A stretch of 5,366 bases of DNA from Micrococcales bacterium (GCA_003132125.1 PKWT01000128.1:1-5366); one strand, 5' to 3'; shown: positions 1-5,366, counted from the stretch's first letter. Made by a program: numbers and translations. Notes: a model not told the origin generated them from the sequence alone.

Positions 1-150
1 CAGTCCGCGCTTTTGCGTGTCGCTCAAGGCAGCCACGCCTTCGTAGTGACGAGAGTCACTTTCGAAGAGCGTGGAGCCTTCGAATACACAACCAGCATTC
101 TGAGAGGGGATCGATACCAACTTTCCGTCGTCCTTCAGAACTCCAAATAG
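1..150 (+). CDS. GntR/HutC-family transcriptional regulator, C-terminal end (partial, 5' end outside window)
   Basis: Frame 1 is open from the window edge to a TAG at 148-150 and gives 49 residues. The end of the peptide, TSILRGDRYQLSVVL, has the pattern of the last beta-strands of a UTRA domain (typically S-x-S-x-x-R-G-D-R-Y-x-F-x-V-x-L), preceded by VVTRVTFEERGAFEY, which matches the usual 'x-R-V-x-Y-d-x-x-G-x-P-x-E-Y' strand. UTRA is the effector-binding domain of the HutC subfamily of GntR regulators, and members such as NagR/YvoA and DasR bind phosphorylated amino sugars. The DNA-binding domain lies upstream of the window. The stop is 18 bases before the SIS gene and the strand is the same, so it is probably the local repressor of the SIS-nagA unit. 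The effector is inferred from neighbours, not from residues seen here. Confidence 0.72.
   Translation, partial: QSALLRVAQGSHAFVVTRVTFEERGAFEYTTSILRGDRYQLSVVLQNSK
45..60. repeat. Perfect inverted repeat AGTGAC-GAGA-GTCACT
   Basis: Six-base arms around a four-base centre lie inside the 3' end of the regulator gene, about 109 bases before the SIS start codon. As RNA it would be a 6-bp stem closed by GAGA, a GNRA-type tetraloop. As DNA it is a 16-bp dyad of the size used by GntR-family dimers. It does not match the DasR/NagR operator (TGGTCTAGACCA core). It sits in coding sequence, so it may be chance. Confidence 0.35.
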
Positions 151-156
151 AAATAT

Positions 157-162
157 GAAAGG
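157..162 (+). promoter_or_regulatory. Ribosome binding site of the SIS gene
   Basis: GAAAGG ends six bases before the ATG at 169 and matches the 5' part of the AAAGGAGG consensus. It supports 169 as the start. The ATG at 155-157 is out of frame with the gene. The surrounding 140-175 stretch is unusually A-rich for this window, which should leave the site unstructured. Confidence 0.6.
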
Positions 163-168
163 CAAGAA

Positions 169-951
169 ATGAAAACGCGCCCTGCATACACTGAAGGCCT
201 GCTCTCCATTCTGGAGAGGTTTGCCGATAGTCAGAACGAGGTACTCGACCAGGTCGCCAACAAGTGTGCTGACACTCTGGGCAACAAGGGTCTGGTTCAC
301 CTGTTCGGCAGTGGTCACTCGGTGATTCCAACCCTCGAGGCTTTTCCTCGCTATGGAAGTTTTGTGGGACTTTCCCCGCTGAACGATCCCCGCCTCATGT
401 GGCACAACGTGCTTGGGCCTGGTGGCGTGCGCGAATTGCTGTGGCTCGAGCGCACCGAGGGTTACATCGACAAGTTCCTCGACCATGAGCCTCTCTATGC
501 AGGCGACGTCATCGTCATTTACTCGCACAGTGGCAAGAATGCGGCGGGCATCGACGCGGCGATCTACGCGAAGGAGCGGGGGCTCACCGTCGTCGCAGTC
601 ACGGCCACGGCCAGCCTGTCAAGCCCAGGATCACACTCGTCCGGCAAGCGACTGCCCGAGGTAGCCGAGTACGTGATCGACACCTGCGTTCCCGTCGAGG
701 ACGCGATTGTCTCGGTCGACGGGTGGGATCGTCCGCTCGGTGGCGCCTCCACTGTTGTCGCCTCAATCGTGAGCCACGAGATTATCACCCGCACCGGTGC
801 AGTCCTGGCCGAACGCGGAATCGTGCTGCCCACCTTCGTCTCGCCGACAGTGGCCGGCGCTTCCGTCTCGTCCAACGACGAGGTGTTTGCCGAGCACGAG
901 CGCTACCTGCATGCCGCCCGGGGCCGCAGACTGCAGTCGCTGCACGGATGA
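169..951 (+). CDS. SIS-domain sugar-phosphate protein, UPF0309/COG4821 type (candidate NagS-like GlcNAc-6-P dehydratase)
   Basis: The product is 260 residues, close to the usual size of this family. After an N-terminal helical stretch (about 5-38) comes the SIS fold. Its first phosphosugar loop is HLFGSGHS at 44-51, followed by E57 and R61. The second loop is YSHSGKNA at 118-125 after the strand DVIVIY. HSSGKRL lies at 156-162, and the late block P175-V-E-D-A-I and G191-G-A-S-T is also typical. SIS domains bind sugar phosphates for isomerisation, deamination, dehydration or ether cleavage, or act as sensors. From memory, UPF0309 members occur next to nagA in other bacteria, and the Streptomyces coelicolor member SCO4393 has been reported as the GlcNAc-6-phosphate dehydratase NagS. 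The same role here is inference. It is not MurQ: the MurQ GAGTSGRLG motif is absent. The stop overlaps the nagA start (ATGA), so the two are co-translated. The protein is cytoplasmic, with no signal peptide or membrane segment. Confidence 0.85.
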   Translation: MKTRPAYTEGLLSILERFADSQNEVLDQVANKCADTLGNKGLVHLFGSGHSVIPTLEAFPRYGSFVGLSPLNDPRLMWHNVLGPGGVRELLWLERTEGYIDKFLDHEPLYAGDVIVIYSHSGKNAAGIDAAIYAKERGLTVVAVTATASLSSPGSHSSGKRLPEVAEYVIDTCVPVEDAIVSVDGWDRPLGGASTVVASIVSHEIITRTGAVLAERGIVLPTFVSPTVAGASVSSNDEVFAEHERYLHAARGRRLQSLHG

Positions 952-2120
952 CGATCGGCTCCCGGTCGGGCGCCGAGGTCGGGCTCGATGCCCGACCGCG
1001 GCGCTTGGGTGTCGGTCAGTGGTTCGACGGGCTTCGACTACATCGCGGCGACATCGAACTCACCGGTGACCTCATAACCGCAGTGGGCCTGCCGGCGGGG
1101 GGCGACGGTATCGCCTGTCCTGGGTATATCGACCTCCAGATCAACGGCTTTCGTGGCACAGATGCCCTGACCACTGACGTACACGGCGTCGCGACGATCG
1201 CCAGCCAACTGCCTGCCACAGGCGTAGTGGCCTTCGCCCTTACGCTCATCACCGCGGAAGTCCATGACATCGACCGCAGCCTTGCGCACATCACCGACGT
1301 GCGCGCGGCGCAGCGCGCCGAGCACCTTCGCACTGGCGCCCGGCTGCTCGGGGCGCACCTCGAGGGACCGTTCCTCTCTCGAGCGTTCCCTGGCGCTCAC
1401 CCTGTTGAGCTCCTGCGGGATGCCGACGCTGGTTTGGTCAATCACTGGATCAGCACGGGCGCGCTCGTCATGGTGACCATGGCGCCCGAGATCTCAGGCG
1501 GCCTTGATGCTGTGGATGCATTCAGCTCGAACGGCATAGTCGTCAGCCTTGGCCACTGCGACGCAACCGGACTTCAGGCGAACGCCGCATTTGATCGGGG
1601 AGCTCGGGCACTCACACACGGCTTCAATGCCCACAGGCTTCTGTCAGCACGAGATCCCGGCCCTCTCGGTATCGCGTTGACTCGCGCTGACATCGTGACG
1701 ACTGTTATCGCCGATGGCGTCCACCTGGACTCCGCCAACCTTCTGCTGTTGCAGCGCGCTGCCCCGGGACGAATTGCGCTCGTTACCGATGGAATTGTTG
1801 CTTCGGGGTTAGGGGATGGCGTCTTCCAATACGGCCCGCTGACGGTGACGGTCGCTGAGGGTCGAGCAACGTTGCCCTCCGGGCGCCTTGCCGGGAGCGT
1901 GGCGACAATGGACTCGTCCGTGCGTCTGGCCGCGGCGTGCTGGGGAGTCGAGGCCGCCCTCGCTGCAGCGACGAGCGTGCCTGCGGATTTACTTGGGCTT
2001 CCAGATCTCGGACGCCTCGGCGTTGGTGAGACTGGGGACCTGGTCATTCTCAACGACCAGCTTGATGTTCGCCGAACTTTGTGCGCAGGGCAGACGCTCT
2101 ATGAGGTAGCTGACGCATGA
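948..2120 (+). CDS. nagA: N-acetylglucosamine-6-phosphate deacetylase
   Basis: The product is 390 residues, the usual NagA length. It hydrolyses GlcNAc-6-phosphate to glucosamine-6-phosphate and acetate, and belongs to the amidohydrolase superfamily. Seen motifs: PGYIDLQING (58-67), GAHLEGPF with metal ligand E139, SLGHCDAT with H203, LTHGFNA with H224, a phosphate-site-like R235 in SARDPG, IADGVHLD with H259, LVTDGI with catalytic D281, and LAGSVATMD (314-322). The end, GRLGVGETGDLVIL, is the closing strand typical of amidohydrolases. The Q64-x-N66 pair replaces the HxH of binuclear relatives, as in the one-metal E. coli enzyme. Oddities are G225 and H229 in THGFNAH, where THLFNAM or THLYNAM is usual. 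The frame is open upstream to 723, but the ATG at 948 is chosen because it overlaps the preceding stop as ATGA and gives family length. No Shine-Dalgarno is visible, which fits translational coupling. No nagB is in the window. Confidence 0.92.
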   Translation: MTIGSRSGAEVGLDARPRRLGVGQWFDGLRLHRGDIELTGDLITAVGLPAGGDGIACPGYIDLQINGFRGTDALTTDVHGVATIASQLPATGVVAFALTLITAEVHDIDRSLAHITDVRAAQRAEHLRTGARLLGAHLEGPFLSRAFPGAHPVELLRDADAGLVNHWISTGALVMVTMAPEISGGLDAVDAFSSNGIVVSLGHCDATGLQANAAFDRGARALTHGFNAHRLLSARDPGPLGIALTRADIVTTVIADGVHLDSANLLLLQRAAPGRIALVTDGIVASGLGDGVFQYGPLTVTVAEGRATLPSGRLAGSVATMDSSVRLAAACWGVEAALAAATSVPADLLGLPDLGRLGVGETGDLVILNDQLDVRRTLCAGQTLYEVADA

Positions 2121-2234
2121 CGGCTATCCGGTGGATGCGCCCGGCCGGGGGTCGCTGCGTGCGGCCGTGCCGTCCAGGCCGGCTGGGAGTAGTTCTCCGT
2201 CAACGCCGTGAGACAGGCCAACACGAGAGCGGAC

Positions 2235-2251
2235 CGCGGCATTTAGCCGCG
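2235..2251. terminator. GC hairpin CGCGGC-ATTTA-GCCGCG after nagA, possible terminator
   Basis: A perfect 6-bp GC stem with a five-base A/T loop lies about 115 bases after the nagA stop and about 120 bases before the dehydrogenase gene. No T-run follows, so it is not a classical intrinsic terminator; high-GC actinomycetes often lack the T-run. AGCGGA occurs on both sides, at 2228-2233 and 2255-2260. It could equally be an operator or a 5' UTR hairpin for the downstream gene. The rest of the 2121-2327 gap holds no convincing gene and no clear -35/-10 pair. The only other symmetry seen is a 10-bp palindrome, CCCGGCCGGG, at 2140-2149. Confidence 0.4.
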
Positions 2252-2313
2252 TTCAGCGGAGTTCGGGTAGCGCGTAAGTGCTGCTGCCCGGCTAGGCACC
2301 AACCGAATCATGA

Positions 2314-2322
2314 GGACAGGAG
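2314..2322 (+). promoter_or_regulatory. Strong Shine-Dalgarno sequence GGACAGGAG
   Basis: AGGAG at 2318-2322 stands five bases before GTG at 2328-2330. It is the best ribosome binding site in the window. It is out of frame with the dehydrogenase, whose candidate starts (GTG 2357, GTG 2384, ATG 2405) have no comparable site. It therefore most likely drives a short coupled reading frame, or marks the true start of a gene that has shifted frame. Confidence 0.6.
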
Positions 2323-2327
2323 ACCCT

Positions 2328-2387
2328 GTGCTTGAGTCACTCACCGATCCGCTCGTGTGCCCACGCATGGTTCGGATGGCACCGTGA
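2328..2387 (+). CDS. Possible 19-residue leader peptide coupled to the dehydrogenase gene
   Basis: GTG at 2328 follows a strong AGGAG site and opens a frame reading MLESLTDPLVCPRMVRMAP, ending at TGA 2385-2387. That stop overlaps GTG 2384-2386, which is in frame with the large dehydrogenase (GTGA). The arrangement is what is expected of a translationally coupled leader. The peptide shows no run of one amino acid that would suggest attenuation. The alternative is a one-base frameshift, natural or from sequencing, in which this would be the real N-terminus of the dehydrogenase. Third-position G+C is weaker here than in the main gene. The peptide itself has no recognised function. Confidence 0.35.
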   Translation: MLESLTDPLVCPRMVRMAP

Positions 2388-5209
2388 CCTCCTCGGTCGA
2401 CGGCATGCTCAAAGCGCTGCGCGCCGCGGTGGCGGATCCGACACAGGTCAGGACCCGAGCTCTGGATCTTCACGCAAACGCCCACGATGCCTCACACTTC
2501 CTCCTGATCCCGCAGGCGGTGGTGGTCGCCGGCAACGCCGACGAGGTGGGCCGGCTGCTGCGCGCAAGCGCAGTTCAGGGGGTTCCGCTGACCTTTCGCT
2601 CCGGCGGCACCAGTCTCAGCGGCCAGGCCCTCACGGACGGGGTTCTGGTGGACGTCCGCCGCAACTTCAAGGACATCGAGGTCCTCGATGGCGGCGCCCG
2701 TGTCCGGGTCCAGCCCGGCGTCACCGTGCGGGCGCTGAACGCCCGGCTTGCCCCCTACGGCCGCAAGTTCGGCCCGGATCCGGCCAGTGAGGGTGCCTGC
2801 ACCATCGGCGGCGTCGTGGCCAACAACTCGTCGGGTATGGCCTGCGGCACCGTCAGCAACACGTACCAGACGCTGGAGTCCCTGACCGTGGTGCTGCCCA
2901 GCGGCACGGTGGTCGACACCGGCGCTGCCGATGCCGACGATCGCCTGCGCACCCTCGAGCCGGAGCTCCACGAGGGCCTGCTTCGGCTGTCCCGCCGGGT
3001 GCGTGACAATCCCGCCTCGGTGGCCACCATCGAGCACCAGTTCTCGATGAAGAACACCATGGGCTACGGAATCAACTCGCTGCTGGACTTCGAGCAACCG
3101 GCGGAGATCCTGGCCCACCTCATCGTGGGCAGTGAGGGGACCCTCGGCTTCGTGGCCGACGCGGTCTTCCGGACCATCCCGCTGCTCACCCACGTGACAA
3201 CGGGGCTGCTGGTCTTCGCGGACCTCGAGGCGGCCAACACTGCACTTCCCGCACTCGTGGAGACCGGGGCGGCCACCCTCGAGCTGATGGACGCACTGTC
3301 GCTGAAGGTGGGCCAGGCACTCCCGGGCACACCACCGGTGATCCTTGATCTCTCGGTGCGCGACCACGCGGCGCTCCTGGTCGAGTACCACGCGGACAGC
3401 GCGCAGCGGCTGGCCGAGCTGGCCCATGTCGGCGCCGGCCTGGTGAGCCGCCTGCCACTGAGCGCACCTGCGGCCTTCAGCGGCGACGCCGCCGCCCGCG
3501 CCCAGCTGTGGCACCTGCGCAAGGGGCTGTATGCCGCCGTGGCTGGGGCCCGCAAGCAGGGCACCACCGCGTTGCTGGAGGACGTCGTCGTTCCGGTGCC
3601 CGTGCTCGGACGCACCTGTATCGAGCTCATCAAGCTCTTCGACAAGTACGGCTACCGCAACAGCGTCATCTTCGGCCACGCCAAGGACGGCAACATCCAC
3701 TTCATGCTCACCGACGGCTTCGCCGCCAAGGAAGAGCTGGACCGGTACAGCGCATTCACCGAGGACATGGTGGATGTGGTCCTGGGCGAGGGTGGCTCCC
3801 TGAAGGCAGAACATGGAACAGGTCGCGTGATGGCCCCCTACGTTCGCCGTCAGTACGGCGACGAGCTCTATGACGTCATGCGCCAAGTCAAGAAGCTCTT
3901 TGATCCCCGGGGCATGCTCAATCCCAGCGTCCTCATGGACGACGACCCTGTGGCGCACCTGCGCCACATCAAGACCGCTCCGCCGGTGGCCGAGGAGGTG
4001 GACCGGTGCGTCTCGTGCGGGTACTGCGAACCCGTCTGCCCGAGCCGGAACCTCACCCTGACCCCACGGCAGCGGATCGTCACGCTGCGGGCCATCGAGC
4101 AGGCCAGGCTCGACGGTGACCACGCGCTCGCCGCGGAGCTCGAGAAGGACTGGGAGTACGGCTCGATCGACACGTGCGCCGTCGACGGGCTGTGCCAGAC
4201 AGCCTGTCCGGTCAACATCAACACCGCAACGCTGGTCAAGCGGTTCCGCCGCAGCAACGCCGGCCCTGCCATCAACGGGGTCTGGGGCACTGCGGCGAAG
4301 CACTGGAGCACCGTCACCCGCGGTGCGGGTCTCGCGCTGACCGTGGTCCGAAAGGTCCCCATCGGCGTCGTGCTCGCACCGGACAAGCTCGCGCGGACCG
4401 TGCTCGGGAACGACACCATGCCCCTGTACTCGCCTGAGCTCCCCGGCGGCGGCAGCGCCCGCAAGCGCCCCGCGCCGACCACCGAGCCGCAGGCCGTCTA
4501 CTTCCCCGCGTGCGTCGGTACGATGTTCGGCCCCGCAGTCGACTCCGCCCCCGGCATCCAGAAGAGCTTCGAGCTGCTCTGTCAGCGCGCCGGCATCACC
4601 CTGCTGGTGCCGCCGGGCATCGACAAGCTCTGCTGCGGGACGCCATGGTCGTCCAAGGGCTTGGTCGCCGGTCAGGCCACCATGAACCGCAAGACGCTGG
4701 CGGCGCTGCGCGTCGCCACCCGCGACGGCGAACTACCCATTGTCTGTGACGCATCGTCCTGCACGGAGGGGCTGCGGCACACCATCGAGACCGACCCGAG
4801 CGAGAAACCGATGACGGTGGTCGACTCGGTCGAGTTCGCGCTCAGGCACATCCTGCCGAAACTGCCCGACCATGCCAGGCTCGCGTCCCTGGCCCTGCAT
4901 CCCACCTGCTCGTCCACCCGGTTGGGCATCAACGCCAGCCTGACGGAGGTTGCCGGTGCGGTGGCCGAACGCGTGCTGATTCCCGAGAACACGGGCTGCT
5001 GCGCCTTTGCCGGCGACCGCGGGATGCTGCACCCCGAGCTCACCGCATCCGCGACGCAGGCCGAGGCGGCCGACGTGTCGGCCATGGGGGCCACCGCACA
5101 CGCCTCCTGCAACCGAACGTGCGAGCTGGGCATGACCCGGGCGACTGGCGAGCCCTACCGCCATGTGCTCGAGCTGCTAGAGGAACTGACCCGCCCGAAC
5201 CGGTCATGA
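2357..5209 (+). CDS. FAD and Fe-S cluster dehydrogenase, probable D-lactate/D-2-hydroxyacid dehydrogenase (Dld-II/YdiJ-like)
   Basis: The product is 950 residues, near the length of Shewanella Dld-II and E. coli YdiJ, which share its domain order. FAD_binding_4 covers about 45-185, with the loop RSGGTSLSGQ (81-90) and DPASEGACTIGGVVANNSSG (141-160). FAD-oxidase_C covers about 225-525, with H441 and H448 in GHAKDGNIHF, E485-H486-G, and LFDPRGMLNP (514-523). The two His and the Glu match the metal ligands of D-2-hydroxyglutarate dehydrogenase. The ferredoxin module has C551, C554, C557, C561 and then C607, D610, C613, C617. Two CCG domains follow: C719, C759-C760, C797, C802, and C851, C881-C882, C918, C922. 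It should oxidise a D-2-hydroxyacid on FAD and pass electrons through the clusters toward quinone. D-lactate is likeliest, D-2-hydroxyglutarate possible. There is no signal peptide or clear membrane helix, so a cytoplasmic or membrane-associated enzyme is expected. The start is uncertain: GTG 2357, GTG 2384 or ATG 2405. Homology begins by about residue 33. G+C is higher than in the nag genes. Confidence 0.88.
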   Translation: MPTHGSDGTVTSSVDGMLKALRAAVADPTQVRTRALDLHANAHDASHFLLIPQAVVVAGNADEVGRLLRASAVQGVPLTFRSGGTSLSGQALTDGVLVDVRRNFKDIEVLDGGARVRVQPGVTVRALNARLAPYGRKFGPDPASEGACTIGGVVANNSSGMACGTVSNTYQTLESLTVVLPSGTVVDTGAADADDRLRTLEPELHEGLLRLSRRVRDNPASVATIEHQFSMKNTMGYGINSLLDFEQPAEILAHLIVGSEGTLGFVADAVFRTIPLLTHVTTGLLVFADLEAANTALPALVETGAATLELMDALSLKVGQALPGTPPVILDLSVRDHAALLVEYHADSAQRLAELAHVGAGLVSRLPLSAPAAFSGDAAARAQLWHLRKGLYAAVAGARKQGTTALLEDVVVPVPVLGRTCIELIKLFDKYGYRNSVIFGHAKDGNIHFMLTDGFAAKEELDRYSAFTEDMVDVVLGEGGSLKAEHGTGRVMAPYVRRQYGDELYDVMRQVKKLFDPRGMLNPSVLMDDDPVAHLRHIKTAPPVAEEVDRCVSCGYCEPVCPSRNLTLTPRQRIVTLRAIEQARLDGDHALAAELEKDWEYGSIDTCAVDGLCQTACPVNINTATLVKRFRRSNAGPAINGVWGTAAKHWSTVTRGAGLALTVVRKVPIGVVLAPDKLARTVLGNDTMPLYSPELPGGGSARKRPAPTTEPQAVYFPACVGTMFGPAVDSAPGIQKSFELLCQRAGITLLVPPGIDKLCCGTPWSSKGLVAGQATMNRKTLAALRVATRDGELPIVCDASSCTEGLRHTIETDPSEKPMTVVDSVEFALRHILPKLPDHARLASLALHPTCSSTRLGINASLTEVAGAVAERVLIPENTGCCAFAGDRGMLHPELTASATQAEAADVSAMGATAHASCNRTCELGMTRATGEPYRHVLELLEELTRPNRS

Positions 5210-5245
5210 ACACCGCACTGCTCACAACCCGGTGAACTTCATGAC
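5203..5245. terminator. Hairpin overlapping the dehydrogenase stop codon, possible terminator
   Basis: GTCATGAACACCG (5203-5215) can pair with CGGTG (5230-5234) and TTCATGAC (5238-5245). This gives an 8-bp and a 5-bp perfect stem separated by a three-base bulge (AAC), with a 14-base loop. The TGA stop at 5207-5209 is inside the left arm. No T-run follows. Position and length suit a transcript end or 3' stabiliser for the dehydrogenase mRNA. Confidence 0.5.
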
Positions 5246-5267
5246 GAGTCCACGTGTAGCCGAAGCA

Positions 5268-5299
5268 CCGAGGCGGCGTACGCAACGCTCGCTCCTCGG
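5268..5299. repeat. Inverted repeat CCGAGG ... CCTCGG enclosing palindrome GCGTACGC
   Basis: Six-base perfect arms (5268-5273 and 5294-5299) enclose 20 bases. That interior contains the 8-bp palindrome GCGTACGC at 5276-5283. It lies in the region after the dehydrogenase gene, where no gene is recognised. It could be part of a composite terminator or of the control region of a gene beyond the window. Short GC arms like these arise easily by chance at this base composition. Confidence 0.3.
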
Positions 5300-5306
5300 C
5301 AGACAT

Positions 5307-5329
5307 CCGGTCGTTTCTGTGTCGACCGG
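5307..5329. terminator. Hairpin CCGGTCG - nine-base loop - CGACCGG
   Basis: A perfect 7-bp stem with the loop TTTCTGTGT is the most stable simple hairpin in the final 157 bases. There is no T-run on either side in either direction. It could be a second, U-less terminator after the dehydrogenase gene, a bidirectional terminator, or an operator for the next gene. The remainder of 5246-5366 shows no recognised gene, tRNA or promoter. Confidence 0.4.
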
Positions 5330-5366
5330 CCACCGTCGCGATAGCGGAATGGCAACTGGTGATCAG

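Noticed and set aside
723..947. Upstream extension of the nagA frame by 75 residues, in frame with nagA
   Set aside because: It lies wholly inside the SIS gene, has low-complexity Arg/Pro-rich composition, and would make NagA too long. The ATG at 948 overlaps the SIS stop and gives family length.
169..951. SIS protein as MurQ (MurNAc-6-phosphate etherase)
   Set aside because: MurQ is about 300 residues with a GAGTSGRLG motif. This protein has FGSGHS and SHSGKN loops typical of UPF0309.
2117..2335. 72-codon + strand frame starting in an ATGA overlap with nagA
   Set aside because: Arg- and Cys-rich product with no recognisable motif, in a region with non-coding character. The overlap looks accidental.
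2492..4303. Long 603-codon frame on the minus strand
   Set aside because: It is antisense to the dehydrogenase, whose domains are unmistakable. Long antisense frames are expected in GC-rich genes. The product has no recognisable motif.
5040..5333. 97-codon minus-strand frame reaching into the downstream region
   Set aside because: Most of it is antisense to the C-terminal CCG domain; composition is Arg/Pro-rich and there is no ribosome binding site or family signature.
5241..5366. Open + strand frame from ATG 5241 to the window edge (42 codons)
   Set aside because: It begins inside the hairpin arm, has only a weak GGTGA upstream, is Arg-rich without a recognisable domain, and has weaker third-position G+C than the real genes. 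A true gene start cannot be excluded because the frame runs off the edge.
1..5366. CRISPR arrays, tRNA or rRNA genes, insertion sequences, phage or toxin-antitoxin genes
   Set aside because: Looked for and not seen. There are no regularly spaced repeats, no transposase motifs and no tRNA-like cloverleaf in the gaps.

Overview
The window comes from a high-GC Gram-positive (actinomycete-like) chromosome. Codons favour G or C in the third position, GTG appears as a start codon, and the protein families are typical of Actinomycetota. The sequence alone does not identify the genus. A propionibacterium-like lactate user would fit but is not shown.

Layout, all on the + strand. (1) 1-150: the last 49 codons of a GntR/HutC-family regulator (end of its UTRA effector domain). 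(2) 169-951: a 260-residue SIS-domain sugar-phosphate protein of the UPF0309/COG4821 type. (3) 948-2120: nagA, N-acetylglucosamine-6-phosphate deacetylase, whose ATG overlaps the TGA of the SIS gene (ATGA). Genes 1-3 look like one amino-sugar operon with its own regulator. (4) 2121-2356: an intergenic stretch with a short GC hairpin and, at its end, a strong ribosome binding site in front of a 19-codon reading frame. The TGA of that frame overlaps an in-frame GTG of the next gene. (5) 2357-5209: a 950-residue flavin/iron-sulfur dehydrogenase (FAD_binding_4, FAD-oxidase_C, two-cluster ferredoxin module, two CCG domains), most likely a D-lactate or other D-2-hydroxyacid dehydrogenase. (6) 5210-5366: non-coding as far as I can see, with several inverted repeats, the first of which begins on the stop codon of the dehydrogenase gene.

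How the genes may work together. The regulator probably senses a phosphorylated amino sugar. NagA removes the acetyl group from GlcNAc-6-phosphate. The SIS protein acts on the same pool; from memory, its Streptomyces relative has been described as a GlcNAc-6-phosphate dehydratase (NagS). No nagB, sugar kinase or transporter lies in the window. The dehydrogenase is probably a separate unit: base composition is richer in G+C and a hairpin lies between. Still, D-lactate is the by-product of N-acetylmuramic acid breakdown, which feeds GlcNAc-6-phosphate to NagA, so a cell-wall-sugar link is a reasonable hypothesis.

Points most worth a second look: the SIS-nagA coupling, the unclear start and possible coupled leader peptide of the dehydrogenase, an Asp in place of the second Cys of one iron-sulfur motif, and unusual substitutions in the NagA active-site region.
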